A stretch of 20,261 nucleotides of DNA from JAAYTL01 sp031460505 (GTDB lineage Bacteria; Bacillota; Clostridia; Tissierellales; Tissierellaceae). Below are positions 8,557 to 16,607 of the stretch, piece after piece (within the stretch, counting starts at the first letter, position 1; each line of letters starts with the position of its first letter). The stretch lies in NCBI GenBank assembly GCA_031460505.1, contig JAVKTT010000014.1, positions 1-20,261 on the forward strand, given 5' to 3'. Below the pieces are notes generated by a model that was given only the letters and a program-made list of their open reading frames with translations, made no database searches and was not told the origin of the DNA. The translations under genes and the position numbers were made by a program.

Positions 8557-9039
8557 TCAGCTATCTGTAAATTCTCCATTAGTGAAACATTGGTAATAAT
8601 CCAAAAGAAATACCTCTAGTCGGTAAGGCTTATCTACTAACTTTTCTTGCATCATTTCCATGCCTCTAGCTGCATATTGATTTAAACGCCGTTCTCCCTC
8701 AGTATTCAACCTAGTCTTAGATGTGGAGTCTATGTATTCAACCATAAGACGCTCTAATTCTATAGCATCATCTTCCGCAATCCCTCTTCCCTTTGCTTCC
8801 GTAGCAATCAAAAGGCCAGCAACATAATCTCTGCTATCTAAATAATCAGCTGGATACTCATCAATCTGTGAATTAGGATCTAACTCTGGCTCTTTTTCAT
8901 ACTTCCCACATGCTAATCCTACCATTAGACAAAAATAATATATATCAAAATTAAGCTTTAACTTTTTTCCATCTTTATTTTTAGGATCAAAAATATTCTG
9001 AAAGTAGCGTCTGGAATCCTTAGGTAATATAAACGGCAT
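8557..9039 (-). CDS. 160-aa protein of unknown function paired with the Rad50-like ATPase
   Basis: I do not recognise a named domain. The 160-residue protein is acidic and helical, with a hydrophobic DIYYFCLMVGLACGKYE segment (about 32-48), a DYLDSRDYVAGLLIATEAKG segment, and a C-terminal YRLEVFLLDYYQCF. No signal peptide or membrane span is evident. Its ATG lies 2 bases after the ATPase stop, with AAGGAGGG inside the end of the ATPase gene, so the two are tightly coupled and are probably partner subunits. By position it could correspond to the small last subunit of a Pbe-like four-gene set. That mapping is inference from gene order only. Confidence 0.85.
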   Translation of the reverse strand: MPFILPKDSRRYFQNIFDPKNKDGKKLKLNFDIYYFCLMVGLACGKYEKEPELDPNSQIDEYPADYLDSRDYVAGLLIATEAKGRGIAEDDAIELERLMVEYIDSTSKTRLNTEGERRLNQYAARGMEMMQEKLVDKPYRLEVFLLDYYQCFTNGEFTDS

Positions 9040-9041
9040 AT

Positions 9042-10961
9042 TTACGCGCCCTCCTTCTCAGATTGATATTGTGAAAAGAAGTCTTTTCCCAGTATACACT
9101 CTATAGCCTCATTCTTTTCGCCTTTAAGTGTAAGATATTGAACATCCTCTTTTTCATAAAAAGTTTCTGCAAATCCTTTAACCTCCCCAGAAGTCACAAA
9201 TATAATCAGTTGTTTAAAAAGCCTTGGAATAACTTCCGCAACTTCACGACGCACGTTCAGGTCCATGGCAGCTGCAGGAGAATCGACTACAAAAGGAAAC
9301 TCAAAATATGAGTGTTCAAATAAAGAACCAATATAAGCGTAAGCAATTGCTAAAGTTTGCCCCTCGCTCACAGCCTCTCGACCTTTTAAAACAAGATGTC
9401 TATCAATTTTACTAATTACTATTTCATCATTTGAAATAATACGAGAAACTTTATTGTTTGTTTTTAAAATTATATTTTCTTTTAACTTATTAAGAGCCTT
9501 ACTCTTAATTTGATTCAAATACTTTTGAGCTGTCTCTGCTTTTTTAGTAAATTCATATGTACCGCTAGCCTTTAGGTAGGCTTCATTAGCCTCTTCCCAT
9601 GACTTTTTTGCCAGATGAATATTTGTGTCTCTATCAAGTCCAGTATTTAAGATAAAATCCTTAGTATCAAGTAAATTTATTTTAATCATTAAATTCTCAA
9701 CGTCTTGTTCTAATCTACTTATAACGCTTTGTATTTCTATAATTTCCTTGCTACCGTTTATGGAGACTTCTGCTTCTATTCTATTTCGCTCTAAGCCAAG
9801 CTCCTGTATTTCTACATTTAAATCATCTAACCTTAATAAAAGTTCCTTTAATTCTTCTGTCAATTCATATTCGCGAAGAGAACTCTTAATTGCATTCAAA
9901 GCTACTAGTTCTTCCTGCCCCAAGTATTTCTCCGCATTATCTAAAATGGCCTTTTTCTCTTCCGGCCCTATGCAACGTTTGCAGATGCATTCCTTTCCAA
10001 CTGCCAATTCCCTAAAAAATTCACGAGCAGTAGATTTTGGCAGCCTTAAAACTTGCATATTTGATACAAGCTCTTTTAATCGCCTATGAAATTCCAAATG
10101 AATGTTATATGGACGCTTAGATGCAGCAAGGACCTTAGCGATTACTTGACCTAACTCTTCTTGCTTTTTTTGCCATGCGTCCTCAAAAGATTCTTTGCGC
10201 ACTCTAAACTGCTCATCCTCTTTTATTATTTTATCGTATTTAATTATATAACTATCTTTTTTCCCTCTTTTTTCCTCAAGCTGTTTCCTATACTTATACA
10301 AATCACTTTGCAATTCTTTTAACTTTTCTTCTCTCTTTTCCACTTTGGTCCGTAAAACCTTAATGCTCCTTGACGTATTAGCACCCACACTGTTTTCTTG
10401 TTTAAACTTTATTAAATCACTAATTTCACTAATCATTTCATCCAGCTTATTTATTTGGTAAAGATATATAATTGCACGCTCTGCTTCTTCATTTCCTGTA
10501 CTTAAAGTTTTTCGCGCTTGTTCACCATCAAATAAAAATCTATTCACAAATTCTTCATTATCCATAATTCCCTTAAGAAGAGAATGTGTGCGCCACCCAT
10601 CATTTAATCCCCCTTGCCCTCCAGGAAAGCTAGTTTGTATAGATGCAGTTCCCATCTCATAATCTAAATGTAAAATATAATAATTAATTCTATTATCAAA
10701 AGAAACCACTAATTGAAACTTTCCATTCTTGCAATCGGACTCCTTCGGAGAAAACGACTTTACCATCTTTTCATCCCAATTAATTGCTTTACCACTGAGG
10801 ACTCCTCTCATCAAAGTAATGGTCGTTGTCTTTCCAGTTCCATTTGGCATCATTACAAGAGACACCGCATGCACTTCTCCATTATCCTTACATAAATTTA
10901 CGTTAACATCTCCCATTCTACGTATATTCTCATATTTCCACCCCAGAATCCTTATCTTCAT
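9042..10961 (-). CDS. Rad50/SMC-like ATPase with Cys-rich hook
   Basis: This is an ABC-type ATPase of the SMC/Rad50 group. Numbered from the ATG at 10961 (639 residues), Walker A is PNGTGKTTT (39-47), the signature region is AVSEGQTLA (530-538), and Walker B is FPFVVDSPAAAMD (555-567). Two coiled-coil arms flank ECICKRCIG near residue 327, whose CxCxxC resembles a Rad50 zinc hook or metal site. An upstream TTG at 10994 would add 11 residues. I prefer 10961 because the AGGAGG (10978-10973) lies within that extension, although its 15-base gap is long. It differs from DndD: the hook is present and the signature is unlike, so it is not a simple duplicate. It probably forms an effector complex with the helicase and the two small proteins. 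Confidence 0.86.
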   Translation of the reverse strand: MKIRILGWKYENIRRMGDVNVNLCKDNGEVHAVSLVMMPNGTGKTTTITLMRGVLSGKAINWDEKMVKSFSPKESDCKNGKFQLVVSFDNRINYYILHLDYEMGTASIQTSFPGGQGGLNDGWRTHSLLKGIMDNEEFVNRFLFDGEQARKTLSTGNEEAERAIIYLYQINKLDEMISEISDLIKFKQENSVGANTSRSIKVLRTKVEKREEKLKELQSDLYKYRKQLEEKRGKKDSYIIKYDKIIKEDEQFRVRKESFEDAWQKKQEELGQVIAKVLAASKRPYNIHLEFHRRLKELVSNMQVLRLPKSTAREFFRELAVGKECICKRCIGPEEKKAILDNAEKYLGQEELVALNAIKSSLREYELTEELKELLLRLDDLNVEIQELGLERNRIEAEVSINGSKEIIEIQSVISRLEQDVENLMIKINLLDTKDFILNTGLDRDTNIHLAKKSWEEANEAYLKASGTYEFTKKAETAQKYLNQIKSKALNKLKENIILKTNNKVSRIISNDEIVISKIDRHLVLKGREAVSEGQTLAIAYAYIGSLFEHSYFEFPFVVDSPAAAMDLNVRREVAEVIPRLFKQLIIFVTSGEVKGFAETFYEKEDVQYLTLKGEKNEAIECILGKDFFSQYQSEKEGA

Positions 10962-10971
10962 TTGTTTTCCA

Positions 10972-11148
10972 TCAATCCTCCTGTTCATTTTCAATTAATT
11001 CAATCGTATCTTCCAAGTCACTTATAGAATAAGAACGTTCATAAAATCTTTCAATGAATTTTGAGAATCTATTTTTAAATGCTCTACTTTCATCTATATC
11101 TATCATTACTTCCTCAATAGCGACTTCTAACTCATTATACAGTTTCAT
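10972..11148 (-). CDS. 58-aa acidic helical protein between helicase and ATPase
   Basis: This short protein of charged helices (LYNELEVAIEEVMIDIDES, then a C-terminal ISDLEDTIELIENEQED) matches no family I know. The frame could start at an ATG at 11154 lying directly on AGGAGGA. The second ATG at 11148 has correct spacing (7 bases), and I use that one. It overlaps the end of the helicase gene by 14 bases, and its own 3' end carries the AGGAGG that serves the ATPase gene. Such nested coupling supports a real, stoichiometric small subunit and argues against a chance frame. Confidence 0.72.
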   Translation of the reverse strand: MKLYNELEVAIEEVMIDIDESRAFKNRFSKFIERFYERSYSISDLEDTIELIENEQED

Positions 11149-13057
11149 TATCATTCCTCCTGCACTTAGCTAACTCACTTAGCCAAATCCTACGTTCCTG
11201 ATCCGCGTCTCCCTTTTCTATATTTCCTTGTGAATTTCTACAAATAAAATCAACTACCATCGCTCTTTTATTTGGTTCGCTAGGATTTAATCGAAGACTT
11301 CGTCCAATTCTTTGAGTTACAACTAGTTTTCCTCTATCAGAAGAAAAAAGAATGATATTCCTAGCCGACTTTATATCAACCCCTTCTGATATTTTTTTGC
11401 ATGTAACAAGGCATCTCAGCTCTCCATTGGCAAACTTTATTAAGTTTTCAGGCCTGTCCTCACTATAATATGTATGATAATCTGGTATAAATGCTGATAG
11501 TATTCCTTGCACCTTTTCCCCATATTCCTTGTTTTCCACAAATATTATACTTCGTTCTAAAATTTCCGGTCTCTGTTTAACAAATTCTTTAAACAGCGGA
11601 AGTTTAGCTTCTGAAACCTTATTTATATTAGCTAGTTCTCGATACATAACCTCAATATCAAAAGGAACTTTATTTTTTTTCTTATATTCATATCGAGCAA
11701 TAATATTTCTCTTTTCTCGTCGCTCACTATCTAAAAGCTCAAATTCTATGGGTTCATAGCCAAATTCACATAATATTCCTCTTTCAATAGCTTTTTCTAA
11801 ACCAAACTCATATATTATGGAGCCAATTTCTTCCTCAATAAATTGATTACCCACCTCGTCATATTCCCTCTCAGGTGTCGCACTAAGCCCCAATCGATAC
11901 TTATAATTCCTAATAACTCCCATTAATTCTTTTTGTAGCATATATGAACCCATACCATGTACTTCATCAAATAACAATAAAGTAGTCATTCTAACATTTT
12001 CTTCTCTTTTACGACTTTCTAGTTTTTCAAGACATTCTCTAACCCACATAGGTTCACGTGATAGCAATAATATTCCAGGTTTTCTCCACAGCAGAAAATC
12101 TGTGTATTCTCTATTAGAACCGTAATAGCGAAATATATGAATATCTTTTATTAAATTCTGGATTTCCTTAAACCATTGATTTAATAAATCATTTCCATCT
12201 ACTATAATAATACATCTATTAATATCACCTTCTTTAAACAACCTTTTCATGATTTGTAAGGCAGTTCTAGTCTTCCCGGTTCCAGTAGCCATTGCCAATA
12301 TACCATGCTTTTCTTTAAAAAAGGTATTAACTGCATCTTCTTGATGCTTCCAAAGATTCTTTTCCTTTTTCAGAACATATGGACAATTAGATGTTCTTAA
12401 TTTAAATATTTTATTGCTTATAGCTGCTTCTAAATCGAATATCTTTACATTATTATCATAATTATTCCATAAACGTTCAAAGCGTCTTACATCTGACTCT
12501 ACATACTCTGAGACACCACTTACCCAAGATTTAAACACCTTTATGCTTTCATAATTTGAAAATCCTTTTTGGGTATCATTAATTGAACCAAGAAAGGATA
12601 TACTATTACCTCTTCCATCAGAAAAAATTCCAAATTTATCATGAAAATCCCCATCTTCAAGTTCAATATAAGGCACTGCAAACTTGATCTCTAATACCCC
12701 ATCATATATCATCCAAGCAAACGCATTTTTAGTATCCTCTTCCATCTCTTGTCTCAGCTGTTCAACACCTTTAATTAAAAGCTGTCTAAAATAAGTAACC
12801 TTATCTTCATCGCCCTCTTTATCCATAATTATTTGATAATCTTCATAAGATAAAATAGGGCTAATAATCCAACGAATATGACCTCCTCTACTTACAAAAT
12901 CGGATAATCCAATGGCATTTCGAGATATCCAACCGGAAGTAAAAAAGCCCACACCTCTATCATAGTTAGAAGCCCACTGTAAACATGGTCTATAAAAATC
13001 TTCCTCCAAATCATGTTCTGAAGTATTATACGATATTCCTATTTTAATATCCTGCAT
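11135..13057 (-). CDS. PLD-family nuclease fused to SF2 (DEAD/DEAH) helicase
   Basis: This 640-residue fusion has an N-terminal phospholipase-D-like (HKD) nuclease domain: H139-x-K141 in FHDKFGIF and GSIND at 157-161, with RGVGFFTSGWIS near 34-45. A superfamily 2 helicase follows: Walker A MATGTGKT (256-263), Walker B DEVH (364-367), motif III LSATP (391-395), motif V-like EGVDIKSARN, and motif VI QRIGRSLRL (582-590). A single HKD motif implies a dimeric active site. Comparable helicases occur beside dnd genes as presumed restriction components. The ATG follows AGAGGT, 14 bases after the regulator. All catalytic motifs are intact, so it is the strongest candidate for the nuclease/translocase of the upstream block. 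Confidence 0.9.
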   Translation of the reverse strand: MQDIKIGISYNTSEHDLEEDFYRPCLQWASNYDRGVGFFTSGWISRNAIGLSDFVSRGGHIRWIISPILSYEDYQIIMDKEGDEDKVTYFRQLLIKGVEQLRQEMEEDTKNAFAWMIYDGVLEIKFAVPYIELEDGDFHDKFGIFSDGRGNSISFLGSINDTQKGFSNYESIKVFKSWVSGVSEYVESDVRRFERLWNNYDNNVKIFDLEAAISNKIFKLRTSNCPYVLKKEKNLWKHQEDAVNTFFKEKHGILAMATGTGKTRTALQIMKRLFKEGDINRCIIIVDGNDLLNQWFKEIQNLIKDIHIFRYYGSNREYTDFLLWRKPGILLLSREPMWVRECLEKLESRKREENVRMTTLLLFDEVHGMGSYMLQKELMGVIRNYKYRLGLSATPEREYDEVGNQFIEEEIGSIIYEFGLEKAIERGILCEFGYEPIEFELLDSERREKRNIIARYEYKKKNKVPFDIEVMYRELANINKVSEAKLPLFKEFVKQRPEILERSIIFVENKEYGEKVQGILSAFIPDYHTYYSEDRPENLIKFANGELRCLVTCKKISEGVDIKSARNIILFSSDRGKLVVTQRIGRSLRLNPSEPNKRAMVVDFICRNSQGNIEKGDADQERRIWLSELAKCRRNDNETV

Positions 13058-13071
13058 GGGTGACCTCTTTA

Positions 13072-13311
13072 TTATTTCAATAGTTCATCATATGTAGTAA
13101 CCAGCACATCTCTAATTCCTCTAAGTTGTGAAGCTTGTATATGTTGAATTCCACGTTCAATCTTTACCAAGCTTTCTCTTGTCATAGAAATGCCATTTAA
13201 CTGCAACATATTTACTAATTCAGTTTGCCCTATATTCTTTTCTTTCCTTATATCTCTTATATTTTTCCCTATACAAATAACCGCATCTTGCTTAATTTTC
13301 TGCTCTGACAT
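13072..13311 (-). CDS. XRE-family HTH transcriptional regulator
   Basis: This 79-residue protein is mostly one Cro/C1-type helix-turn-helix domain: IGKNIRDIRKEKNIGQTEL, then LNGISMTRESLVKIERGIQ and LRGIRDVLVTTYDELLK. The frame opens at an ATG at 13332, but I place the start at 13311, where TTAGGAGA lies 7 bases upstream. It is the first gene of the defence operon and is followed 14 bases later by the helicase. Two matching 16-bp palindromes lie directly upstream, so it probably represses its own operon, a common safeguard against toxic effector expression. Confidence 0.85.
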   Translation of the reverse strand: MSEQKIKQDAVICIGKNIRDIRKEKNIGQTELVNMLQLNGISMTRESLVKIERGIQHIQASQLRGIRDVLVTTYDELLK

Positions 13312-13332
13312 AATAATATCTCCTAAGAACAT

Positions 13333-13398
13333 GAACTCTTTTGGGTCCTATTGTTATCATAGAAGATCTTTACTATCTAATGGGACTAATTCGGGTCC
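13333..13398 (-). promoter_or_regulatory. Operator pair and candidate -10 box upstream of the XRE gene
   Basis: Two related 16-bp sites occur on the minus strand: GGACCCGAATTAGTCC (13398-13383) and GGACCCAAAAGAGTTC (13348-13333). They agree at 12 of 16 positions, share the GGAC...GTYC dyad, and begin exactly 50 bp apart, about five helical turns. A TATGAT -10-like hexamer (13361-13356) lies between them; no clear -35 is seen. A repressor bound to both sites would cover the promoter and the transcript start. Confidence 0.5.
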
Positions 13399-13486
13399 AG
13401 TTATTTAGTAATTAAAATACTTACATTAATTATTTCACAAATACAGTTATATAAGTCCGTATATATAGTATCACTTTCTCTCTTTC

Positions 13487-13579
13487 TTACGTGTCCTCCT
13501 CTATACTTAATATCTTTTTCTTATAAGTATCTATTGTTCCAGGTCTTTGTTCATGGGTATCCCCTGTGATATAAATCAT
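13487..13579 (-). pseudogene. N-terminal remnant of a metallophosphoesterase
   Basis: The 30-codon frame begins MIYITGDTHEQRPG, and MIYITGDTH is the typical start of calcineurin-like phosphoesterases, where GDTH/GDxH holds metal ligands. It then loses similarity and stops at 13487. There is no clear ribosome site. It is probably a broken fragment, but the match is short and could be coincidental. Confidence 0.35.
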
Positions 13580-13607
13580 ATACAAATTCTGTTCCAGATG
13601 CTTGCCT

Positions 13608-14572
13608 TCAAGCCAACCTCCTGATTATACCGCACTTAGTTCCCAAACAAAAAATTCCCAATATATTTTCTTCTTTTACAAAAAATATATCCACTCCATA
13701 TACCCCATGGCACTCAACCATAGAGGGCAATCTCACACCCACCAAGTAAATCGGAATCGTATCAAATTTCTCCTCATGACCTCCTTTCATTGGTGCGGCC
13801 TTAAATGCCCTGTCAATCATACCCTTCTCCTAAAAAAACACCAATGACTTTGCTCGATTAACTCTCATTTTCACTTCAATTCCCCAATTCAAATATTCAT
13901 GATCTAGCACCACGAAAACCAATTCATAATCATCACAAATAGAAAAACGCGGCTTATCACCTCTGACCATCTTCCTTCCCACAGGCATCAGATACAATCG
14001 GTCAATCCCATATAAGCAAAGGTTCCGTCAACATACCCTCTATAGCATCTCTGGGGACAGTCACCAGATTGGATATATAATATGCAATTCCGGTATAAGC
14101 AAAATAAGCCCTGCGGTTGCTGTCCACATCTGTCGCATCACCATTATTATACAAATCACAATATCCAATGATTCCAGAGTAGAGCAACCAGGAAGCCGCT
14201 GTTCTTACTTCATTCCTGCTGACAGGTTCCTTTACGGAGTCTTTTACAAAATTTATCATAAACTTTTTAAAAGACTTTCCGCCTCCCTTTTTTTCTTCTG
14301 CCATCTGAACCAAAATGGATTTGTACACTTCACTGAATATGCTGAATGCCGTGCTATTAGAGAAGAAACGGCTTGATTCCGCTGTAAATATCCGTATTAA
14401 ATCTACAAGGACATCCATACAGTCGTTTAGTTTCGTCCTTTGTCTTAATAAAAGTAGTCGCCACCTGGGGATATCCTCCTATGTGACGATATTTGCGGTA
14501 TGCCTCCTCTAGCTGCTCATATTTTTCTATTGACGATTCTCCAAACAAATGCACACTTTCAATAACTCTCAA
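13608..14572 (-). pseudogene. Broken AAA ATPase, DUF4143-type C-terminal half
   Basis: Successive minus-strand frames read as one decayed protein. The segment 14572 to about 14430 gives KYEQLEEAYRKYRHIGGYPQ, the helical and GGYP part typical of DUF4143 ATPases. After a frameshift near 14420, 14418-14002 continues with LVDLIRIFTAESSRFFSN and YKSILVQMAEEKKGGGK. A stop at 14002 follows, then in-frame WGIEVKMRVNRAKSL near 13880, matching the IEVKSG nuclease-like motif. Another stop near 13850 precedes KGGHEEKFDTIPIYLVG. The N-terminal P-loop domain is missing. These ATPases are common in Clostridia and of unclear function; this copy is dead. Confidence 0.6.
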
Positions 14573-14670
14573 GGTCTATTAGCTATACAGGGAGGAAATT
14601 GTAAGGCAAAATTTAAAACAAGCCTTGGGTTCCTCCACAATGAAACAAAATAGATTAATGTCCTTTATTG

Positions 14671-14687
14671 AATCCTTAACAAGGATT
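14671..14687. repeat. Perfect 7-bp inverted repeat
   Basis: AATCCTT (14671-14677), a 3-base loop and AAGGATT (14681-14687), followed by TT. It resembles a small plus-strand terminator, but no plus-strand gene precedes it. Confidence 0.3.
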
Positions 14688-14717
14688 TTACATGCTATAA
14701 AACACAAGACACCGCAC

Positions 14718-14754
14718 AAAATACCCTGTCAGCAAATTGCCAACAAGGTATTTT
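14718..14754 (-). terminator. Terminator-like hairpin after the 61-codon pseudogene
   Basis: On the minus strand AAAATACCTTGT pairs with ACAGGGTATTTT (11 of 12 pairs plus one G-T), and the loop contains a further small inverted repeat. It lies 9 bases after the stop of the small gene and ends in TTTT, consistent with rho-independent termination. Confidence 0.6.
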
Positions 14755-14762
14755 CATATAAA

Positions 14763-14948
14763 TTATTTTTTAGAAATTTCATCTGTTATTAACAATTTTG
14801 AAATATACATCGCTTTCAAACGATTTCTAAGAAGTGTATGATGAGAATTTCCCTCCGTAAACTTTTCCTTTGCTTTTTCACATTTGCTGATAATAGAATT
14901 TACGGCCCGGAAGGCCTCTGTCAATTCTTACCTAGTGTAATCATTCAT
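14763..14948 (-). pseudogene. Small conserved clostridial protein with stop at codon 7
   Basis: From an ATG at 14948, with GAGGTGA about 9 bases upstream, the frame reads MNDYTR, then TAA at 14930-14928, then ELTEAFRAVNSIISKCEKAK and a further 36 codons to TAA at 14763. From memory, the latter part resembles a small helical conserved protein of Clostridia of unknown function. Apart from the premature stop the frame and its terminator are intact. A TTG two codons after the stop might still start translation, but no ribosome site is placed for it, so I treat the gene as recently disabled. Confidence 0.5.
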
Positions 14949-15020
14949 AGCATTCTCACCTCATAATCTAATTTGTTTTTAAATGACCTTTTCTGTCTAA
15001 ACTTCTTTCTGCTTATATAG

Positions 15021-15593
15021 CTACTGAAAGGTCAAAATTTTACTTAAATCACCGCCGCATAAGGTCTCCATTTTAATAAATATCTTTTCCGTAGGTCAGC
15101 CCCACCACTTCAATTCAATGAGATAGTCAATTAGTTTATCATCAAATCTTTTTTAATAATCCTACAGGGATTACCTCCCGCAATAGATAGGCTAGCACAT
15201 CTTTTGCCACAACAAAATTAACCGCAATAATCGCCCCATCACCAATATGAATTCCTGGCATAACAGTGACATTCTGTCCAATCCAGACATCATTCCCTAC
15301 AACAGTGTTACCTTTCAGTGGCAAGTCTTCTATAGACGGCGTAAACTTATCCCAACCATAATCCCTTTGGCTATGGCACAAAATTTACTGATGATAAGCT
15401 TATCACCCAAAAATTTATAATGATGGGTGACATGGCTTTCAAAGTTTCCACATCCATTTCCATCATCATAATAAGTGTAGTCTCCAACAATAATATTGGG
15501 GTGGGTAATCATATTTTTAATATAGCAAATACTTTTTAACTTTTTATTTGGATATATATTGGATCGGGCCCGTACTGCATAGTATTCCTCCAA
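15021..15593 (-). pseudogene. Vat/XAT-type hexapeptide acetyltransferase, decayed
   Basis: The pieces match the xenobiotic (streptogramin A / chloramphenicol) O-acetyltransferase family of left-handed beta-helix enzymes. The first frame (15593-15330) gives VGDYTYYDDGNGCGNFESHV and LGDKLIISKFCAIAKGI. The second (from about 15366) gives TVVGNDVWIGQNVTVMPGIH and GDGAIIAVNFVVAKDV. Between them about 25 codons around the usual catalytic-loop histidine (NGANH) are missing together with a frame change. Further frameshifts near 15180 and 15155 and a stop near 15112 lead to the C-terminal EKIFIKMETLCGGDLSKIL, ending at 15021. Family identity is clear; it cannot be functional. Confidence 0.78.
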
Positions 15594-15740
15594 TCTATTA
15601 AATAAATTGCTTATACTTTACTATAACTCAATAGCTCTGTCTAATTCTCCAGTATATAGGATGACACATCCTACAATTGATTGAGCTGAAAAGATTATGT
15701 AGAACAGAGACTGGAATGTGCTGTATCAAATCATTAACCT

Positions 15741-16163
15741 ATGCTTCTATCCGTCCATGCAAAGTTAACGGTGAATTTAGAGGCTAACATCATTAAGCTG
15801 GCATGCAGTGAGACACCAGAAGGTTATGTTATGTGGTCACTTGAACTTCTGACAAAGGAAGTAAACAAAAAAAAGATTGCAGAGTCGGTCAGCAAAGAAA
15901 CTATTCGAATCATATTAAGAAAATGAACTTAAACCTCACATGAGTGAATACTGGTGTATTCCTCCAAAAAACACTGAATTTGCAGTCTATATGAGGGATA
16001 TCCTACATGTTTATAAATTACTCTATAACTTCGAATTACCTGTTATCTGCATGGCTGAAAAACCATATTAGATATTGGTGAAAAAATAGAACCACTTCCT
16101 CCAATACCTGGATAGAATATGTGAGAAATGGTATTTGTAGCATATTTGTATTTACGGAATTAC
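15741..16163 (+). pseudogene. IS630-family transposase remnant
   Basis: The first frame (15741-15926) contains IIKLACSETPEGYVMWSLEL and SVSKETIRIILRK, the typical linker and helix-turn-helix part of IS630 transposases. A frameshift leads to NELKPHMSEYWCIPPKNTEF and PVICMAEKP, then a stop at 16069-16071. Beyond it come EPLPPIPG and, in another frame, EYVRNGICSIFVFTEL. In functional relatives PVICMDEKP carries a catalytic aspartate, here replaced by alanine. At least two frameshifts and two stops make it dead. It ends abruptly against the ISL3 fragment. Confidence 0.78.
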
Positions 16164-16165
16164 TT

Positions 16166-16447
16166 GCAAGTTTCCGTTATGCCAATTCCCGAAGTTGCTA
16201 TATCACAGAATTCGAGAAATACGCTAAAACATTCCAATCTCCGAGAAAAGAAATCTTAAATGCCCTTTAGTACCACATCGCAAACGGTACTACAGGAGGA
16301 TTCAACAACAAAATTAAGGTATTAAAAAGTAATTCCTATGGAATCCAGAACTTTAACCGGTTCCGGACCCAGATACTTCTCTACATCATAGAAACAATGG
16401 TCGGGATATGGAGGCTATTTGATATGCCCAAAAACAGCATACAATAG
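16166..16447 (+). pseudogene. ISL3-family transposase, C-terminal fragment
   Basis: The frame reads ASFRYANSRSCYITEFEKYA, a premature TAG at 16268-16270, then YHIANGTTGGFNNKIKVLKS and NSYGIQNFNRFRTQILLYII. The NG-T-GGFNNKIK pattern followed by the FRTQIL block is characteristic of the ISL3 (DDE_Tnp_ISL3) C terminus, although the catalytic glutamate position of the usual (T/E)EGFNNKIK reads G. The fragment covers roughly the last quarter of the transposase. The downstream CCCCACACCAACTATTGAC (about 16501-16519) is the kind of sequence found at ISL3 ends. Confidence 0.75.
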
Positions 16448-16607
16448 AATCAGATGCCCAAACAGCTCTAAATATAAGAATGGAGCAGAGTTCAAACGAA
16501 CCCCACACCAACTATTGACAAAGAGCCATAAATACACAAGGAGAAGATAATTTCCAAACTGCCATTTCCCTATGCTATTTTTCAGCTTATTCTTTTAGAA
16601 TATGCCA

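Noticed and set aside
1711..10998. Plus-strand open frames opposite dndA, dndD, dndC, the DUF262 gene and the ATPase
   Set aside because: They are shadows of well-supported minus-strand genes, without ribosome sites or recognisable products.
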